This document shows, in pieces, positions 7,882 through 16,333 of a stretch of DNA of 64,000 bases (positions are counted from its first letter, which is position 1; each line of letters opens with the position of its first letter). The stretch spans positions 124,001-188,000 of the forward strand of contig JBGCGF010000003.1 of assembly GCA_045110575.1 (NCBI GenBank), read 5' to 3'. Below the pieces are notes generated by a model that saw nothing but the letters and a program-made list of their open reading frames with translations, searched no databases and had not been told where the DNA came from. Source of the stretch: CALDTK01 sp045110575 (GTDB taxonomy: Bacteria > Bacteroidota > Bacteroidia > Chitinophagales > Saprospiraceae). The translations under genes were made by a program, and so were the position numbers.

Positions 7882-7961
7882 TCCTGTTGGGATTACATCG
7901 AAATAGAAAAGGCCTTAGACTCTTGAAGCTTGCTTCAATTAGTTTGAGGCCTTTCTTTTTT
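7882..7961 (+). repeat. Decayed duplicate of the tRNA 3' end plus terminator
   Basis: TCCTGTTGGGAT at 7882-7893 repeats the tRNA T-arm/acceptor sequence at 7699-7710. A second 14 bp stem follows (AAAGGCCTTAGACT with AGTTTGAGGCCTTT, 7908-7954). It again carries GAAGCTTGCTTCAA in its loop (7925-7938) and a T-rich tail. The block has the same order as the functional tRNA tail, while the rest of a second tRNA is missing. Confidence 0.6.
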
Positions 7962-8059
7962 GTTCTATCCAACGGTGGCTTCCGAACTCTGCTCGGGCCG
8001 TTGGGTTCAAGGCAAATCGGTTTGTACTACGCACTAACTCGATTTGGTTCAACCTTCAA

Positions 8060-8084
8060 GGTTCGCCGTCACGACGGCTGAACC
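8060..8084. other. Compact GC-rich hairpin
   Basis: GGTTC-GCCGTC-AC-GACGGC-T-GAACC forms an 11 bp stem interrupted by one bulge. It lies in the gene-free stretch 7716-8177, which holds only hairpins and no supportable gene. Confidence 0.5.
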
Positions 8085-8091
8085 TAGAACC

Positions 8092-8124
8092 AAAAAAAGC
8101 CCAAGCAACGCTTGAGCTTTTTTT
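8092..8124 (-). terminator. Terminator downstream of the M48 peptidase gene
   Basis: AAAAAAAGC, one C-A mismatch, then CAAGC, loop AAC, GCTTG and GCTTTTTTT form a long stem flanked by an A run and a T run. It can act on both strands and lies 54 bases beyond the M48 stop. Confidence 0.75.
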
Positions 8125-8177
8125 GCTGAACCTTGAACATTCAAACTGCCCGAGCGAAGCCAGGGCTGTTTGAATAT

Positions 8178-8945
8178 TTACCCCCCGTACTTCACGATAG
8201 ACTCACGAATACGCTCTCTGCGGTTTTCAGGACTAGGGTGTGTACTCGAAAACTCTGCCTGACGTGATCCGCCAGAAGCAGCTTCAAGGATATCCATTAC
8301 GCCGATTAGCGATTCAGGCGTGTAGCCAGCTTCAATCATAAAACGGACACCAAGCTCATCGCTTTCGAGTTCTTGCTCACGGCCGTAGCTCATCGTCATC
8401 AGGTTAGCGACAACGCCAGCCAGCTGACCGCCACCATTGCCACCCATACCTACTGCAGCAGCGCCAGAGAGGCCTTCTGCGAGTCTTTGTTGACTGATGC
8501 GTTCAGCTGAGTGGCGAGCAACGACGTGGCCTACCTCGTGGCCGAGAACGCCTGCTAGCTGGTTAATGTCTTCTAGTCGCGTGTACAGTGCTCGCGTGAT
8601 AAACACCTGTCCGCCTGGAAGGGCAAACGCATTTACGGTGTTCGGATCTGCAAGAAGATGGAAATCATACTGATAGTCCGTTCCAGATGCTGCCGACTGG
8701 TCGACAATTCTTCTACCGACTTTATCTACAAGTTGCTGATCTTCGGCGCTACGGTCAAGACCACCGTGCTGCTGGGCCATTTGCTCTCGCGATTGAAGCC
8801 CAAGCATTATTTCCTCTTCAACACTCAATGAAATACGCTGTTCTTCTCCCGTTACTTCGTTGTAATCGGTGTTCATGTAATATCGACCCAACGTAAATAA
8901 TGCCATAACAATGGCGATCAGCAGCGTACCAGATATCTTGCGCAT
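8178..8945 (-). CDS. M48 family metallopeptidase
   Basis: A 255-residue zinc peptidase of the M48C type (relatives of BepA/LoiP), anchored or exported by an N-terminal hydrophobic segment (residues 5-20). The zinc motif is HEVGH at about residues 136-140, followed by VVARHSAERI. The third ligand Glu lies in ELESDELG near residue 193. The C-terminus contains the family STHPSPENRRERI. Such proteins do quality control of envelope proteins. It is single-domain, without the TPR repeats of BepA. It is divergent from ribA across a 27-base or longer spacer and is followed by a strong terminator. Confidence 0.92.
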   Translation of the reverse strand: MRKISGTLLIAIVMALFTLGRYYMNTDYNEVTGEEQRISLSVEEEIMLGLQSREQMAQQHGGLDRSAEDQQLVDKVGRRIVDQSAASGTDYQYDFHLLADPNTVNAFALPGGQVFITRALYTRLEDINQLAGVLGHEVGHVVARHSAERISQQRLAEGLSGAAAVGMGGNGGGQLAGVVANLMTMSYGREQELESDELGVRFMIEAGYTPESLIGVMDILEAASGGSRQAEFSSTHPSPENRRERIRESIVKYGG

Positions 8946-8952
8946 AATTCAG

Positions 8953-8966
8953 GTTTTGCCGAAAGG
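8953..8966 (+). repeat. Dispersed 14-mer variant GTTTTGCCGAAAGG, exact class B copy
   Basis: Class B form in the spacer between the divergent M48 and ribA genes. It differs from class A by a C-G for G-C swap in the potential hairpin stem. Confidence 0.85.
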
Positions 8967-8972
8967 TAACTT

Positions 8973-9695
8973 TTGAATGTTAAACCCTACGGCGTCAAAT
9001 CCTGTTACTTGCGCAAGCCTTTCAACACATCTGTGATCCAGCCCGCTTTGAATACATCCTCTTCCACCATTGTCGCTACCGATTCGAATGACCCTTCGAA
9101 CCCTCAGGAGACGCTTCTTCGTCAAGGATCGGCTAAGGTCCCGACGCCTCATGGTACTTTTGAACTGGTAGCTTTCGCCAAAACTGCAGACGAACTGATG
9201 CCTAATTTGGCAATGGTCGCTGAAGGGATGGACGTTTCGAAACCAATTTTGTGTCGCTTACACAGTGAGTGCCTCACAGGAGACATCTTTCACAGTTTAC
9301 GTTGTGATTGTGGTGAGCAACTTGAAGAGGCTATGCGCCTCGTTGGAGCAGAAGGTGGTGTGATTCTTTACCTCCGTCAGGAAGGAAGAGGAATAGGCAT
9401 CATCAATAAATTGAAGGCGTACCAATTACAAGACAAAGGAGCGGATACTATAGAAGCCAATGAGCTTCTCGGTCTTCCTGTAGATAGTCGTGATTACAGT
9501 CAAGCCGTTCACATGCTTGAGCAACTTGGTATTAAGCAAATACGGCTTCTAACCAATAACCCTTTGAAGGTTGAAGCTTTCGCCAAAACAGGTATTGAAG
9601 TCGTTGAGCGCGTCGGGCTTGAAATTAAGAAACGTCCTGAAAATGAGCGCTACCTAAACACCAAGCGCGATGACATGGGGCATACGCTGAAGTAA
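8973..9695 (+). CDS. ribA: GTP cyclohydrolase II
   Basis: First enzyme of riboflavin synthesis, converting GTP to the diaminopyrimidine precursor. The zinc-binding cysteines are in SECLTGDIFHSLRCDCGEQ. The GTP-binding and catalytic blocks are LRQEGRGIGIINKLKAYQLQ, DSRDYSQAVHMLEQLGI and LLTNNPLKVE. No ATG precedes the conserved core. Possible starts are TTG 8973, TTG 9009, GTG 9033 and TTG 9048. The extent given uses the first and leaves an unusual N-terminal extension of about 40 residues, so the true start is probably later. It stands alone, without ribB fusion. Two exact copies of the dispersed 14-mer fall in its AFAKT codons. Confidence 0.94.
   Translation: MNVKPYGVKSCYLRKPFNTSVIQPALNTSSSTIVATDSNDPSNPQETLLRQGSAKVPTPHGTFELVAFAKTADELMPNLAMVAEGMDVSKPILCRLHSECLTGDIFHSLRCDCGEQLEEAMRLVGAEGGVILYLRQEGRGIGIINKLKAYQLQDKGADTIEANELLGLPVDSRDYSQAVHMLEQLGIKQIRLLTNNPLKVEAFAKTGIEVVERVGLEIKKRPENERYLNTKRDDMGHTLK
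9171..9184 (-). repeat. Dispersed 14-mer GTTTTGGCGAAAGC, exact copy
   Basis: Exact class A copy in ribA, read in the gene as AFAKT. Confidence 0.9.
9576..9589 (-). repeat. Dispersed 14-mer GTTTTGGCGAAAGC, exact copy
   Basis: Second exact class A copy in ribA, 405 bases after the first, again read as AFAKT. Confidence 0.9.
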
Positions 9696-9703
9696 CTTAA
9701 GAA

Positions 9704-11044
9704 TTACTTCGAGCGAGTGGTGAGTCTACTTTTTACAAATTCACCGACCATTTCGCCTTGCTTCACACCTTCCCAGATAGCTGGGCCGTAGTGAATTCCT
9801 CCGTATAGTCTAGAGACTGCTGCTTCTTCACTTGCTGCAAAGAAGCTTTCGTAGCTGCGTGCAGCTAATCCCCAATCTACTTCCACGCTATCCGTGTAAG
9901 CGAAGTTCTCTCCATAGAGATCGGTCATCGCTACTGCGGCTGAACGGCTGATGACGGAGTGACCACTCGTGTACTCAGGGAAAGGAGGCGTCTGTAGCGC
10001 TGGCTGCCAGTCCTCATCGATGTACTGATTGATAAGTGTTTCTGGACGAACCAAGTTCGAACGATATTTCTCATCCCAACAGCTAATGAAGCCATCAGCA
10101 AGGGAAATTGAAATTCGTAAGTAGGTTTCGAGCGCCTCAACTGTAGAGACATTCTTCGATTGAGCGACTGTCTTTGCAATACCCATCCAGTGTCCACCCG
10201 GAGAGATCTTCTTTGTTGCGAACATGACGTGTCCACGGTGGTGACTCACGAAAGGATTACAATCCCAGAAAGAGGCGAGTTCAATGCGGTTCTCTGTATC
10301 CTCATCGAGTGCGTTGTACACTTCAAGTAGATCTGTATGAAACTTGCTGCCTTCTTTCATGTCGAAGGCTGGAGGAGCAAGCGGCTTAAATTGCTGAGAA
10401 CTGTCAAGCAAAAAAGGGCGGATCGTGAGCCAGTGAGGTTCAATGCCGTCCATGTAGTCGGGTGGGGTAGGACGCCATCTCGAGGCATCAGACGTAATGC
10501 TGAACTTTGGAAAGGTGCGGCTTTGCTTGTAATTGTCTGAATCTGCCCAGGCAAGAACAGCCTTGCTTACAGATTCTCCGTACGCTACTGAGCGATCAAA
10601 AACATCAGCAGGTATTTTGATCGACCTGAACTGCTCTTCCAGCTCAATTCTATAGCTATCCACTTTATCCTCAGAGAAAATCAGAGCTTTCCCCGTTTCG
10701 AGAATAGCAATAGAAGAAGCAAGAGAGAATGCATACTCTTTACCAGCCTCCGGTTGAGGCATCTCCGGCATTTCATTTAGCTGTCCGACCGTTGTTACAA
10801 ATTCATCACTCAGGTGATGTCCCGCTTCATAGGCGGCAATACTGGTATACGCATAGATCCTAGCCGCTTGAGGCGGACTAAAAATATCGTGTACGATCAC
10901 ATCTGTAATCTTCTGCAACGATGAATGAACAGGTTCAGCAAGATTAGCTTCAGATTCCCAATTTGGGTTGGTGGATTCACATCCAATGAAAGCGACTGTA
11001 GTCAAGACGAAACAGAGGCGGAGCGTGAGATTAAGCATTTTCAT
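9704..11044 (-). CDS. Vanadium-dependent haloperoxidase / PAP2-family lipoprotein
   Basis: The ATG at 11044 gives MKMLNLTLRLCFVLTTVAFIGCES, a lipoprotein signal with a lipobox-like FIGC. The frame extends to 11125, but that would bury the signal. The 446-residue protein has the vanadate/phosphate-binding layout of the vanadium haloperoxidase and PAP2 superfamily. The elements are an early basic region (MFATKKISPGGHWMGIAK), FPEYTSGHSVISRSAA with the GHS acid-base His, and RLYGGIHYGPAIWEG with the R...H pair. Members oxidise halides or act as phosphatases. Sequence alone does not separate these. It is probably anchored to the outer membrane and follows the aldehyde dehydrogenase gene on the same strand. 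Confidence 0.85.
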   Translation of the reverse strand: MKMLNLTLRLCFVLTTVAFIGCESTNPNWESEANLAEPVHSSLQKITDVIVHDIFSPPQAARIYAYTSIAAYEAGHHLSDEFVTTVGQLNEMPEMPQPEAGKEYAFSLASSIAILETGKALIFSEDKVDSYRIELEEQFRSIKIPADVFDRSVAYGESVSKAVLAWADSDNYKQSRTFPKFSITSDASRWRPTPPDYMDGIEPHWLTIRPFLLDSSQQFKPLAPPAFDMKEGSKFHTDLLEVYNALDEDTENRIELASFWDCNPFVSHHRGHVMFATKKISPGGHWMGIAKTVAQSKNVSTVEALETYLRISISLADGFISCWDEKYRSNLVRPETLINQYIDEDWQPALQTPPFPEYTSGHSVISRSAAVAMTDLYGENFAYTDSVEVDWGLAARSYESFFAASEEAAVSRLYGGIHYGPAIWEGVKQGEMVGEFVKSRLTTRSK

Positions 11045-11109
11045 AAGCAGCCTTAAAGGTAACACACTTACTACTGCAATGAAAGGTCCAAATCGTATGA
11101 AGATCGGTC

Positions 11110-12537
11110 CTAATTGATAACCCACTTGACTGCACGCATTAACGCCTGCTTGTAAGGTGCATAGCGCGTTGGAAGGTTGACACGTGTTGTACTTCTAACA
11201 ATGCTACGCTGGTTGGAAAACGTCTTAAATCCTTCATCGCTGTGGTACCTACCCCAGCCGCTCTGGCCGACACCACCGAAGGGTAATGCAGGGACTCCAA
11301 GATGTATAATCGTGTCATTTACACAGCCACCTCCAAACGTTATTTCTTCAATAAATCGATCGGCTATTGATTTCGACTCCGTGAAAATGTAACCAGCTAG
11401 CGGGTTTGGGTGCTGCGCAATGATTGCTTTCGCGTCACTCCAAGAATCAAATGGGATGATTGGTAAGATTGGTCCGAAAATCTCTGACTCCATTAACGGA
11501 CTATCGGTGTTTTTTAGGAGGACCAATGTTGGAGCAATAAATCGCTGCTGCTTATCATGTTGGCCGCCTACGAGGACTTCAACATTGGACAGTAAAGAGA
11601 CCAAACGATCAAAGTGGTGATCGTTAACGATCCGTGCGAGGTCAGGACTTTTGATGGTATGCTCGCCATAAGCAGATAGGATTGCCTGCTTTAGTTCGTT
11701 GATTGTCTCATCGAGAATAGATCTGTGAACTAACAAGTAGTCGGGAGCAACGCATGTTTGACCGGCATTGAAGCACTTACCCCATACAAGTCGATCTGCA
11801 GTTGCCTTCAAGGAAGCATCTTGCATGACGACTGCAGGACTTTTGCCTCCAAGTTCTAGGGTACAAGAGATCAGCTCCTTGCCACACCGTTCTCCAAGGA
11901 TGCGACCAACTCTGGTGCTGCCTGTATAGAAAAGGTGGTCGAATCGTCCTCCATCCATCAGCGTCGAAACGACTTCGCCACCTGGACCTTGAACGACTCG
12001 GACGTGATCCTTGTCGAATGAGAGCTCGACAATCTCGCCAATTAACGCAGATACCGCAGGAGTGTCTTCTGCAGGTTTCAGTACGACACAACATCCTGCA
12101 GCGACTGCAGCGACCAATGGTGCAAGCGCGAGGTTGAACGGATAATTCCAAGGAGAGACGATGAGTACTACGCCTTTCGGGAAATAGCTAGATTCAGCAG
12201 ATGAAGGCCATAAGGCGACTCCGATCTCTTTTTCGGAAGGACGTGCCCAGGCTTCAAGTTTTTCAAGCGTATGACCGATGTCTTGATACGCAAACCCAAT
12301 CTCACTGGTATAGGATTCGAAAGCAGGCTTACGTAGATCGTGCGCCAATGCTTCAGTGAGTCGCTCTTCGAAGGACTTTATGACGTCACGTAGCTTGTTC
12401 AACAACTTCTTTCGAAAGTCGACACTTCTCGTGTTCCCTCGCTCGAAGTAGCCTCGTAAATCCTGATGAATGAGGTCGCTTTCATTTTCTGAAAGTGTCG
12501 CTAGGTGAAGGTTTGGAACTTCTGAAATAGTAGTCAT
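11110..12537 (-). CDS. Aldehyde dehydrogenase family protein (class 3-like)
   Basis: A 475-residue NAD(P)-dependent aldehyde dehydrogenase, slightly short like the class 3 (fatty aldehyde) group. Visible blocks are VVLIVSPWNYPFNLALAPL (cofactor fold), FYTGSTRVGRIL, TLELGGKSPAVV with the catalytic Glu, and FNAGQTCVAPDYLLV with the nucleophilic Cys. The C-terminal LPFGGVGQSGWGRYH closes the active site. Likely substrates are medium or long-chain aldehydes, by family only. It is divergent from the channel-like gene at 12707 across 169 bases that hold no clear gene. Confidence 0.93.
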   Translation of the reverse strand: MTTISEVPNLHLATLSENESDLIHQDLRGYFERGNTRSVDFRKKLLNKLRDVIKSFEERLTEALAHDLRKPAFESYTSEIGFAYQDIGHTLEKLEAWARPSEKEIGVALWPSSAESSYFPKGVVLIVSPWNYPFNLALAPLVAAVAAGCCVVLKPAEDTPAVSALIGEIVELSFDKDHVRVVQGPGGEVVSTLMDGGRFDHLFYTGSTRVGRILGERCGKELISCTLELGGKSPAVVMQDASLKATADRLVWGKCFNAGQTCVAPDYLLVHRSILDETINELKQAILSAYGEHTIKSPDLARIVNDHHFDRLVSLLSNVEVLVGGQHDKQQRFIAPTLVLLKNTDSPLMESEIFGPILPIIPFDSWSDAKAIIAQHPNPLAGYIFTESKSIADRFIEEITFGGGCVNDTIIHLGVPALPFGGVGQSGWGRYHSDEGFKTFSNQRSIVRSTTRVNLPTRYAPYKQALMRAVKWVIN

Positions 12538-12706
12538 AGGAAAAGGTAATTCAACGAGGACGTATTTGCTGAGGGAGAAGTAACCTATTCATGATGGCTA
12601 TCAACAACGTGTGACCTGAGAGACCGCGTGGTCGTCTCACTATTTTGGAAACCAAGCTATTGAGCCTGTTTCCTTCAACGAACCTACACTCTCAAAACTC
12701 GCAATT

Positions 12707-13906
12707 ATGGATCAAGTTAAACTCTTTTTCTCCAACCTTTCAGATTCTATCGGCCTAGGACCTTCCGTTTTAGGTAACATTTTAGGCGCAATTGCACTTC
12801 TTGTTGTCGGCTATCTCATTGCAAAAATCCTCTCAGGCGTTGTTCGCAAGTTGATCAACAAGTCTGGAATTCAAGAGCGAGTTGATAAGGGCGCAAAAGG
12901 TAAAGGCGTCAATATTGGTAAGCTGATCGGAAAGCTGGTGTACTACCTATTGATGGTTGTTGTACTCATGGCTGTACTAGATATGCTTGGCGTTACTGCT
13001 GCATTAAAGCCTCTAGAGAACCTCGTAACCAACTTTGTTAGTTTCCTTCCTCAGATCATTGGAGCTGGTGCGATTGCGTTTGCTGGTTACATCATTGCTA
13101 CACTCGTTAGTGAGCTTGTATCACTAGCTGTTGCAGGTATCGAAGGCCTTACAGAGCGTTTCGGTCTTAGTGACAACGTGAACTGGGCAAAGCTTGCAGG
13201 ACAGGTTATTTTCTTCCTAATTTTCATTCCGATCCTCATTGCAGCGATCGATACGCTAGGCATTGAAGCAATTGCTGGACCAGCAACTAGTATTCTTCAA
13301 GATGTCTTGAGTGCAATTCCGAAGGTGCTTGCGGCAGGTGTAATCCTTGCAGTATTCTTCTACCTAGGTAAGTTTGTTTCTGGATTCGTTTCTAGCCTTT
13401 TGGAAGGTGTGAACGTTGACGGTTTCGCTGAGAAAATGCAACTCACTAGCCTTATTGGAAATACTTCAATTGCGAAGGTTGTTTCTGGTGTTGTCTTCTT
13501 CTTCATCATGTTCAGTGGTATTCTCACTGCAGTTGATATCCTTGAATTCACGAAGTTGGCTTCATTGTTCAATGAGATGTTTGAGATTACTGTTCAGATC
13601 CTCTTCGGTCTTGCGATCCTCGCGATCGGTAACGTAATTGCTACTTACGCAGCAAATGCGATTTCAAGCAGCCAAGGGAGCTCATTCCTTGCATCGATTG
13701 CTCGTTTTGCAATCTTAGGTCTATTCATTGCGATTGCACTTCGCACGATGGGACTAGCAGATGATATCGTGAACCTTGCATTCGGTCTTACACTTGGCTC
13801 ATTGGCTGTTGCGTTTGCACTCAGCTTTGGTCTTGGAGGCCGTGAAGCTGCTGGAAAGCAGATGGAAGCTTTCCTAAGCAAGTTTCGTAACGAAGCAAGC
13901 AAGTAA
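12707..13906 (+). CDS. MscS/CmpX-related conserved TM-helix membrane protein
   Basis: A 399-residue membrane protein built of repeated conserved TM-helix units. Helices with the pattern GxxxxxxGYxIAxxxSxxV start near residues 22, 115, 205 and 305 (for example LGAIALLVVGYLIAKIL and IGAGAIAFAGYIIATLV). The C-terminal FGLTLGSLAVAFALSFGLGGREAAG resembles the pore-lining helix and GLGG turn of MscS-type mechanosensitive channels, but the usual soluble beta domain is absent. This matches the CmpX-like group. A role as a small osmotic channel or membrane-stress component is inferred. A strong terminator follows. Confidence 0.82.
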   Translation: MDQVKLFFSNLSDSIGLGPSVLGNILGAIALLVVGYLIAKILSGVVRKLINKSGIQERVDKGAKGKGVNIGKLIGKLVYYLLMVVVLMAVLDMLGVTAALKPLENLVTNFVSFLPQIIGAGAIAFAGYIIATLVSELVSLAVAGIEGLTERFGLSDNVNWAKLAGQVIFFLIFIPILIAAIDTLGIEAIAGPATSILQDVLSAIPKVLAAGVILAVFFYLGKFVSGFVSSLLEGVNVDGFAEKMQLTSLIGNTSIAKVVSGVVFFFIMFSGILTAVDILEFTKLASLFNEMFEITVQILFGLAILAIGNVIATYAANAISSSQGSSFLASIARFAILGLFIAIALRTMGLADDIVNLAFGLTLGSLAVAFALSFGLGGREAAGKQMEAFLSKFRNEASK

Positions 13907-13935
13907 ACCTCAGGGACTCAAAGAGCTATAGAGTC

Positions 13936-13972
13936 AGGCCTAGTTATCTTTATTGATAACTAGGCCTTTTTT
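13936..13972 (+). terminator. Rho-independent terminator
   Basis: A perfect 13 bp stem AGGCCTAGTTATC / GATAACTAGGCCT with loop TTTATT is followed by six T's. It lies 30 bases after the channel-like gene. Confidence 0.88.
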
Positions 13973-14030
13973 CATTTTTACGCGTTGATGATCCTACCAA
14001 CGGTTACCTCAACTTTTCCATCTCTTCCTT

Positions 14031-14747
14031 ATGACGATTGATATTCTCGCCATTGGCGTTCATCCAGATGATATTGAGCTTTCGTGCTCAGGTACGCTAT
14101 TCGCCCATGCGCAAAAAGGCTACACTTTTGGATTACTCGATTTAACTCGAGGCGAGCTTGGAACACGCGGTTCTGCGGAGCAACGAGACATTGAAGCTGC
14201 AAATAGTGCTGCTATTATGGGGGCCAGCTTTCGCCAAAACCTAGCAATGGCAGACGGGCAGTTCCCTGATGATCACGCGCATAAGTCGCAGATCATTGAA
14301 GTGATTCGTTGGTGTAAACCTAAGTTAGTCCTTGCAAACGCTTTGACTGATCGTCATCCAGACCATGGTCGTGCAGCTAAGCTCATCGCAGATGCCTGCT
14401 ACTATTCCGGTCTGCGGAAGTGGGAAACCAAACGCGATGGCCAGCTTCAAGCACCTCACCGTCCAGACAACGTCTTACACTACATCCAAGACTATTATCA
14501 AACTCCTGATGTTGTAGTTGACATTACAGAGCATTTCGAGCAGAAGATCGAGTGCATTAAGGCCTACACATCTCAGTTTTTTGATCCGACAAGCGACGAG
14601 CCCGAAACTCCGCTAACGGGTTCTGATTACTTCGACTTCATCAAGTCAAGAGCACGTGACGTAGGGCGTCCGGCAGGCTATGCGCTCGCCGAAGGATATC
14701 AGCGAAGCCGCATCTATGGCTTGAACGATCTACTTACGTTAGATTAA
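14031..14747 (+). CDS. bshB1: Bacillithiol biosynthesis deacetylase BshB1
   Basis: LmbE-like zinc deacetylase that removes acetate from N-acetylglucosaminyl-malate in bacillithiol synthesis, the low-molecular-weight thiol of Bacteroidota. The protein has 238 residues. The zinc motif is HPDD at residues 11-14, completed by RHPDHGRA (His 109/112 region). The typical LTRGELGTRGSAEQRDIEA block and the C-terminal YAEG-like ALAEGYQRSRIYGLNDLL are present. It is a monocistronic-looking gene after a terminator. One exact dispersed 14-mer falls in the SFRQN codons. Confidence 0.95.
   Translation: MTIDILAIGVHPDDIELSCSGTLFAHAQKGYTFGLLDLTRGELGTRGSAEQRDIEAANSAAIMGASFRQNLAMADGQFPDDHAHKSQIIEVIRWCKPKLVLANALTDRHPDHGRAAKLIADACYYSGLRKWETKRDGQLQAPHRPDNVLHYIQDYYQTPDVVVDITEHFEQKIECIKAYTSQFFDPTSDEPETPLTGSDYFDFIKSRARDVGRPAGYALAEGYQRSRIYGLNDLLTLD
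14227..14240 (-). repeat. Dispersed 14-mer GTTTTGGCGAAAGC, exact copy
   Basis: Exact class A copy in bshB1, here read as SFRQN, a different frame from the AFAKT copies. Confidence 0.9.
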
Positions 14748-14763
14748 GTGGCTGCGTACTGGT

Positions 14764-15096
14764 TCAGAGCTGACCAGCTCTAAATCCTGGTTTTGCTTCC
14801 ATGCGATTTACTTCATCGACGCTACCTAGGCGCATCCGAAGTGGAATACGCTTCTTGTCAAGCTTATCATCAAAACGGCAGAATAACGCTCGGTGCTCAC
14901 TTGGAACATTAATCGAACCAGACCTGCTTGTACCCGCTTGCAGCACATCGGCTTTAAGCTGAGCAAGACTTGGAATCCTCGCAGAATCTTGCGCATTGAC
15001 CGAAGGCCTAGCAGTATATGCTCCTCCCTGCGAATATCCCGCTGTCGCCAGTACGATAAGGGCAACTGCTATGGTGAGGCTTCTAGTCATCATCAC
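14764..15096 (-). CDS. Small secreted protein of unknown function
   Basis: A 110-residue protein with a signal peptide (LTIAVALIVLATAGYSQ, cleavage near residue 22). The start could be Met 1 or Met 3. The mature part of about 85 residues is basic and lacks cysteine pairs. Its C-terminus (RIPLRMRLGSVDEVNRMEAKPG) has no motif I recognise. It overlaps the end of the upstream RNA methyltransferase gene by 14 bases, so the two are probably cotranscribed. I do not recognise the family. Confidence 0.65.
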   Translation of the reverse strand: MMMTRSLTIAVALIVLATAGYSQGGAYTARPSVNAQDSARIPSLAQLKADVLQAGTSRSGSINVPSEHRALFCRFDDKLDKKRIPLRMRLGSVDEVNRMEAKPGFRAGQL

Positions 15097-16288
15097 TATG
15101 AACGTTATTCTCTGCTACTTCAGTCTCTGCCTTTGGAGCAGTTTCTTCAGTATCATACTTTGATCCTGCGTACATCGGGATTCTCCATAGCTCGACTGGA
15201 ATACCACCGTTGTCTAAAGGAATCTTACGTTTTGGCGTAAGCTTTAGAGAATGTAGTCCGTCTTTGAAACCAGAGACGATGTTCGCTTCCCAACCTGACC
15301 AGTAATGCTTGAGGGCGTGTCCGATGTCGGCATACCATTCAGCTCCTTGCTCAATGGCAAGACGTTCGTCATACGGAGGGTTCATGATGAGCTTACCCTT
15401 TTCGAAAGGAGCTGACACCTTGAAGAAATCAGCTTCGTGAAGCTCAATGCGTCTCCCTAAGCCTGACTGTTGAATATTTCGATCCGCGTATCGGATAGCA
15501 CGGCGCTCCAAATCACTTCCGATGATCGGTGCGATTTGTCCGCGATGAACTCTCGACAGCGCTTGCTGACGGATTACTTGCCATTTCTTTGAATCGAAAT
15601 CTGGCCAGTTCATGAATGCGAAAAACTGACGCTCATTCTGAGATGGGATGTTCATCGCCATGCGTGCAGCTTCGATCAAGAAGGTACCTGAACCACACAT
15701 CGGATCGACAAGTGGCGTCTCAGCTGAGTACTCCGCAATGGACAGAATACCTGCCGCGAGTACTTCATTGATTGGTGCCTCAAGTGTGCGTAGTCGATAG
15801 CCTCTCTTGAAAAGAGGATCTCCAGTACTGTCCAACCATACACTTCCTAGTCCGTCATGAACGTAGGTGTGAACGCGAAGATCTGGTCTGTCGCGTTCGA
15901 TGTTAGGTCGTGTTTCACCGATACGAAGCTTGTCGACGATCGCGTCCTTGGTTTTTAAGGTTACGATCATGGTGTTGAGCACCCACTCTGTATTGTTGGC
16001 TGTGCTGGTTACCCAGAAGGTACCGTCACGAGGTAAGATGCTCTCCCAGTCGTAGTCGCCTACACCGTAGTAGAGGGCGTCAGGACTGCTTGCATCGAAG
16101 TCCGCTAGGTGCTTGTAAACACGGAGTCCTGTGCGGAGCTCCAGGTTTGCGCGATACATGAGTCGGTCTGACCCCTCACAGAGAACACCTCTGCTTACTG
16201 CTTTTACATTTTCTGCTCCAAGAGCAGTGAGTTCTGCAGCTAATACCTGCTCGAGGCCGGTAAACGTTTTGATCAGGTACTTTTCCAC
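15083..16288 (-). CDS. THUMP-domain class I SAM RNA methyltransferase
   Basis: A 401-residue protein with an N-terminal ferredoxin-like/THUMP region (about residues 1-160) and a C-terminal Rossmann methyltransferase. The SAM site is DPMCGSGTFLIEAARMA near residue 195, the acidic motif is GSDLERRAIRYA, and the catalytic motif IV is MNPPYDERL near residue 303. The NPPY tetrad indicates N2-guanine (or N6-adenine) methylation of RNA, as in the RlmL/YpsC family. A 23S rRNA or tRNA target is likely but unproven. The C-terminus has an acidic tail rich in Glu and Asp. Confidence 0.9.
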   Translation of the reverse strand: MEKYLIKTFTGLEQVLAAELTALGAENVKAVSRGVLCEGSDRLMYRANLELRTGLRVYKHLADFDASSPDALYYGVGDYDWESILPRDGTFWVTSTANNTEWVLNTMIVTLKTKDAIVDKLRIGETRPNIERDRPDLRVHTYVHDGLGSVWLDSTGDPLFKRGYRLRTLEAPINEVLAAGILSIAEYSAETPLVDPMCGSGTFLIEAARMAMNIPSQNERQFFAFMNWPDFDSKKWQVIRQQALSRVHRGQIAPIIGSDLERRAIRYADRNIQQSGLGRRIELHEADFFKVSAPFEKGKLIMNPPYDERLAIEQGAEWYADIGHALKHYWSGWEANIVSGFKDGLHSLKLTPKRKIPLDNGGIPVELWRIPMYAGSKYDTEETAPKAETEVAENNVHSDDD

Positions 16289-16309
16289 GGGGGTAAAGGT
16301 ACGAGATCA

Positions 16310-16328
16310 GTTTTAGCGAAAGCTAAAA
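16310..16328. other. Motif-derived hairpin TTTTAGC-GAAA-GCTAAAA
   Basis: A position-6 variant of the dispersed 14-mer (GTTTTAGCGAAAGC) is extended here into a perfect 7 bp inverted repeat around GAAA. It is intergenic, 22 bases upstream of the methyltransferase start and just beyond the response regulator terminator. Confidence 0.65.
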
Positions 16329-16333
16329 TCAGA

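Noticed and set aside
7887..8081. A 64-codon plus-strand frame in the hairpin-rich gap
   Set aside because: It runs through a terminator stem and the decayed tRNA tail, with no signal of a real protein.
11424..11431. Bare GCTTTCGC cores, also at 16861 and 37233
   Set aside because: Only the 8-base core matches without the AAAAC side. Such short words are expected by chance.
12619..12640. Imperfect inverted repeat near GAGACCGCGTGGTCGTCTC in the divergent spacer
   Set aside because: The arms are short and imperfect. Nothing links it to regulation of either neighbour.
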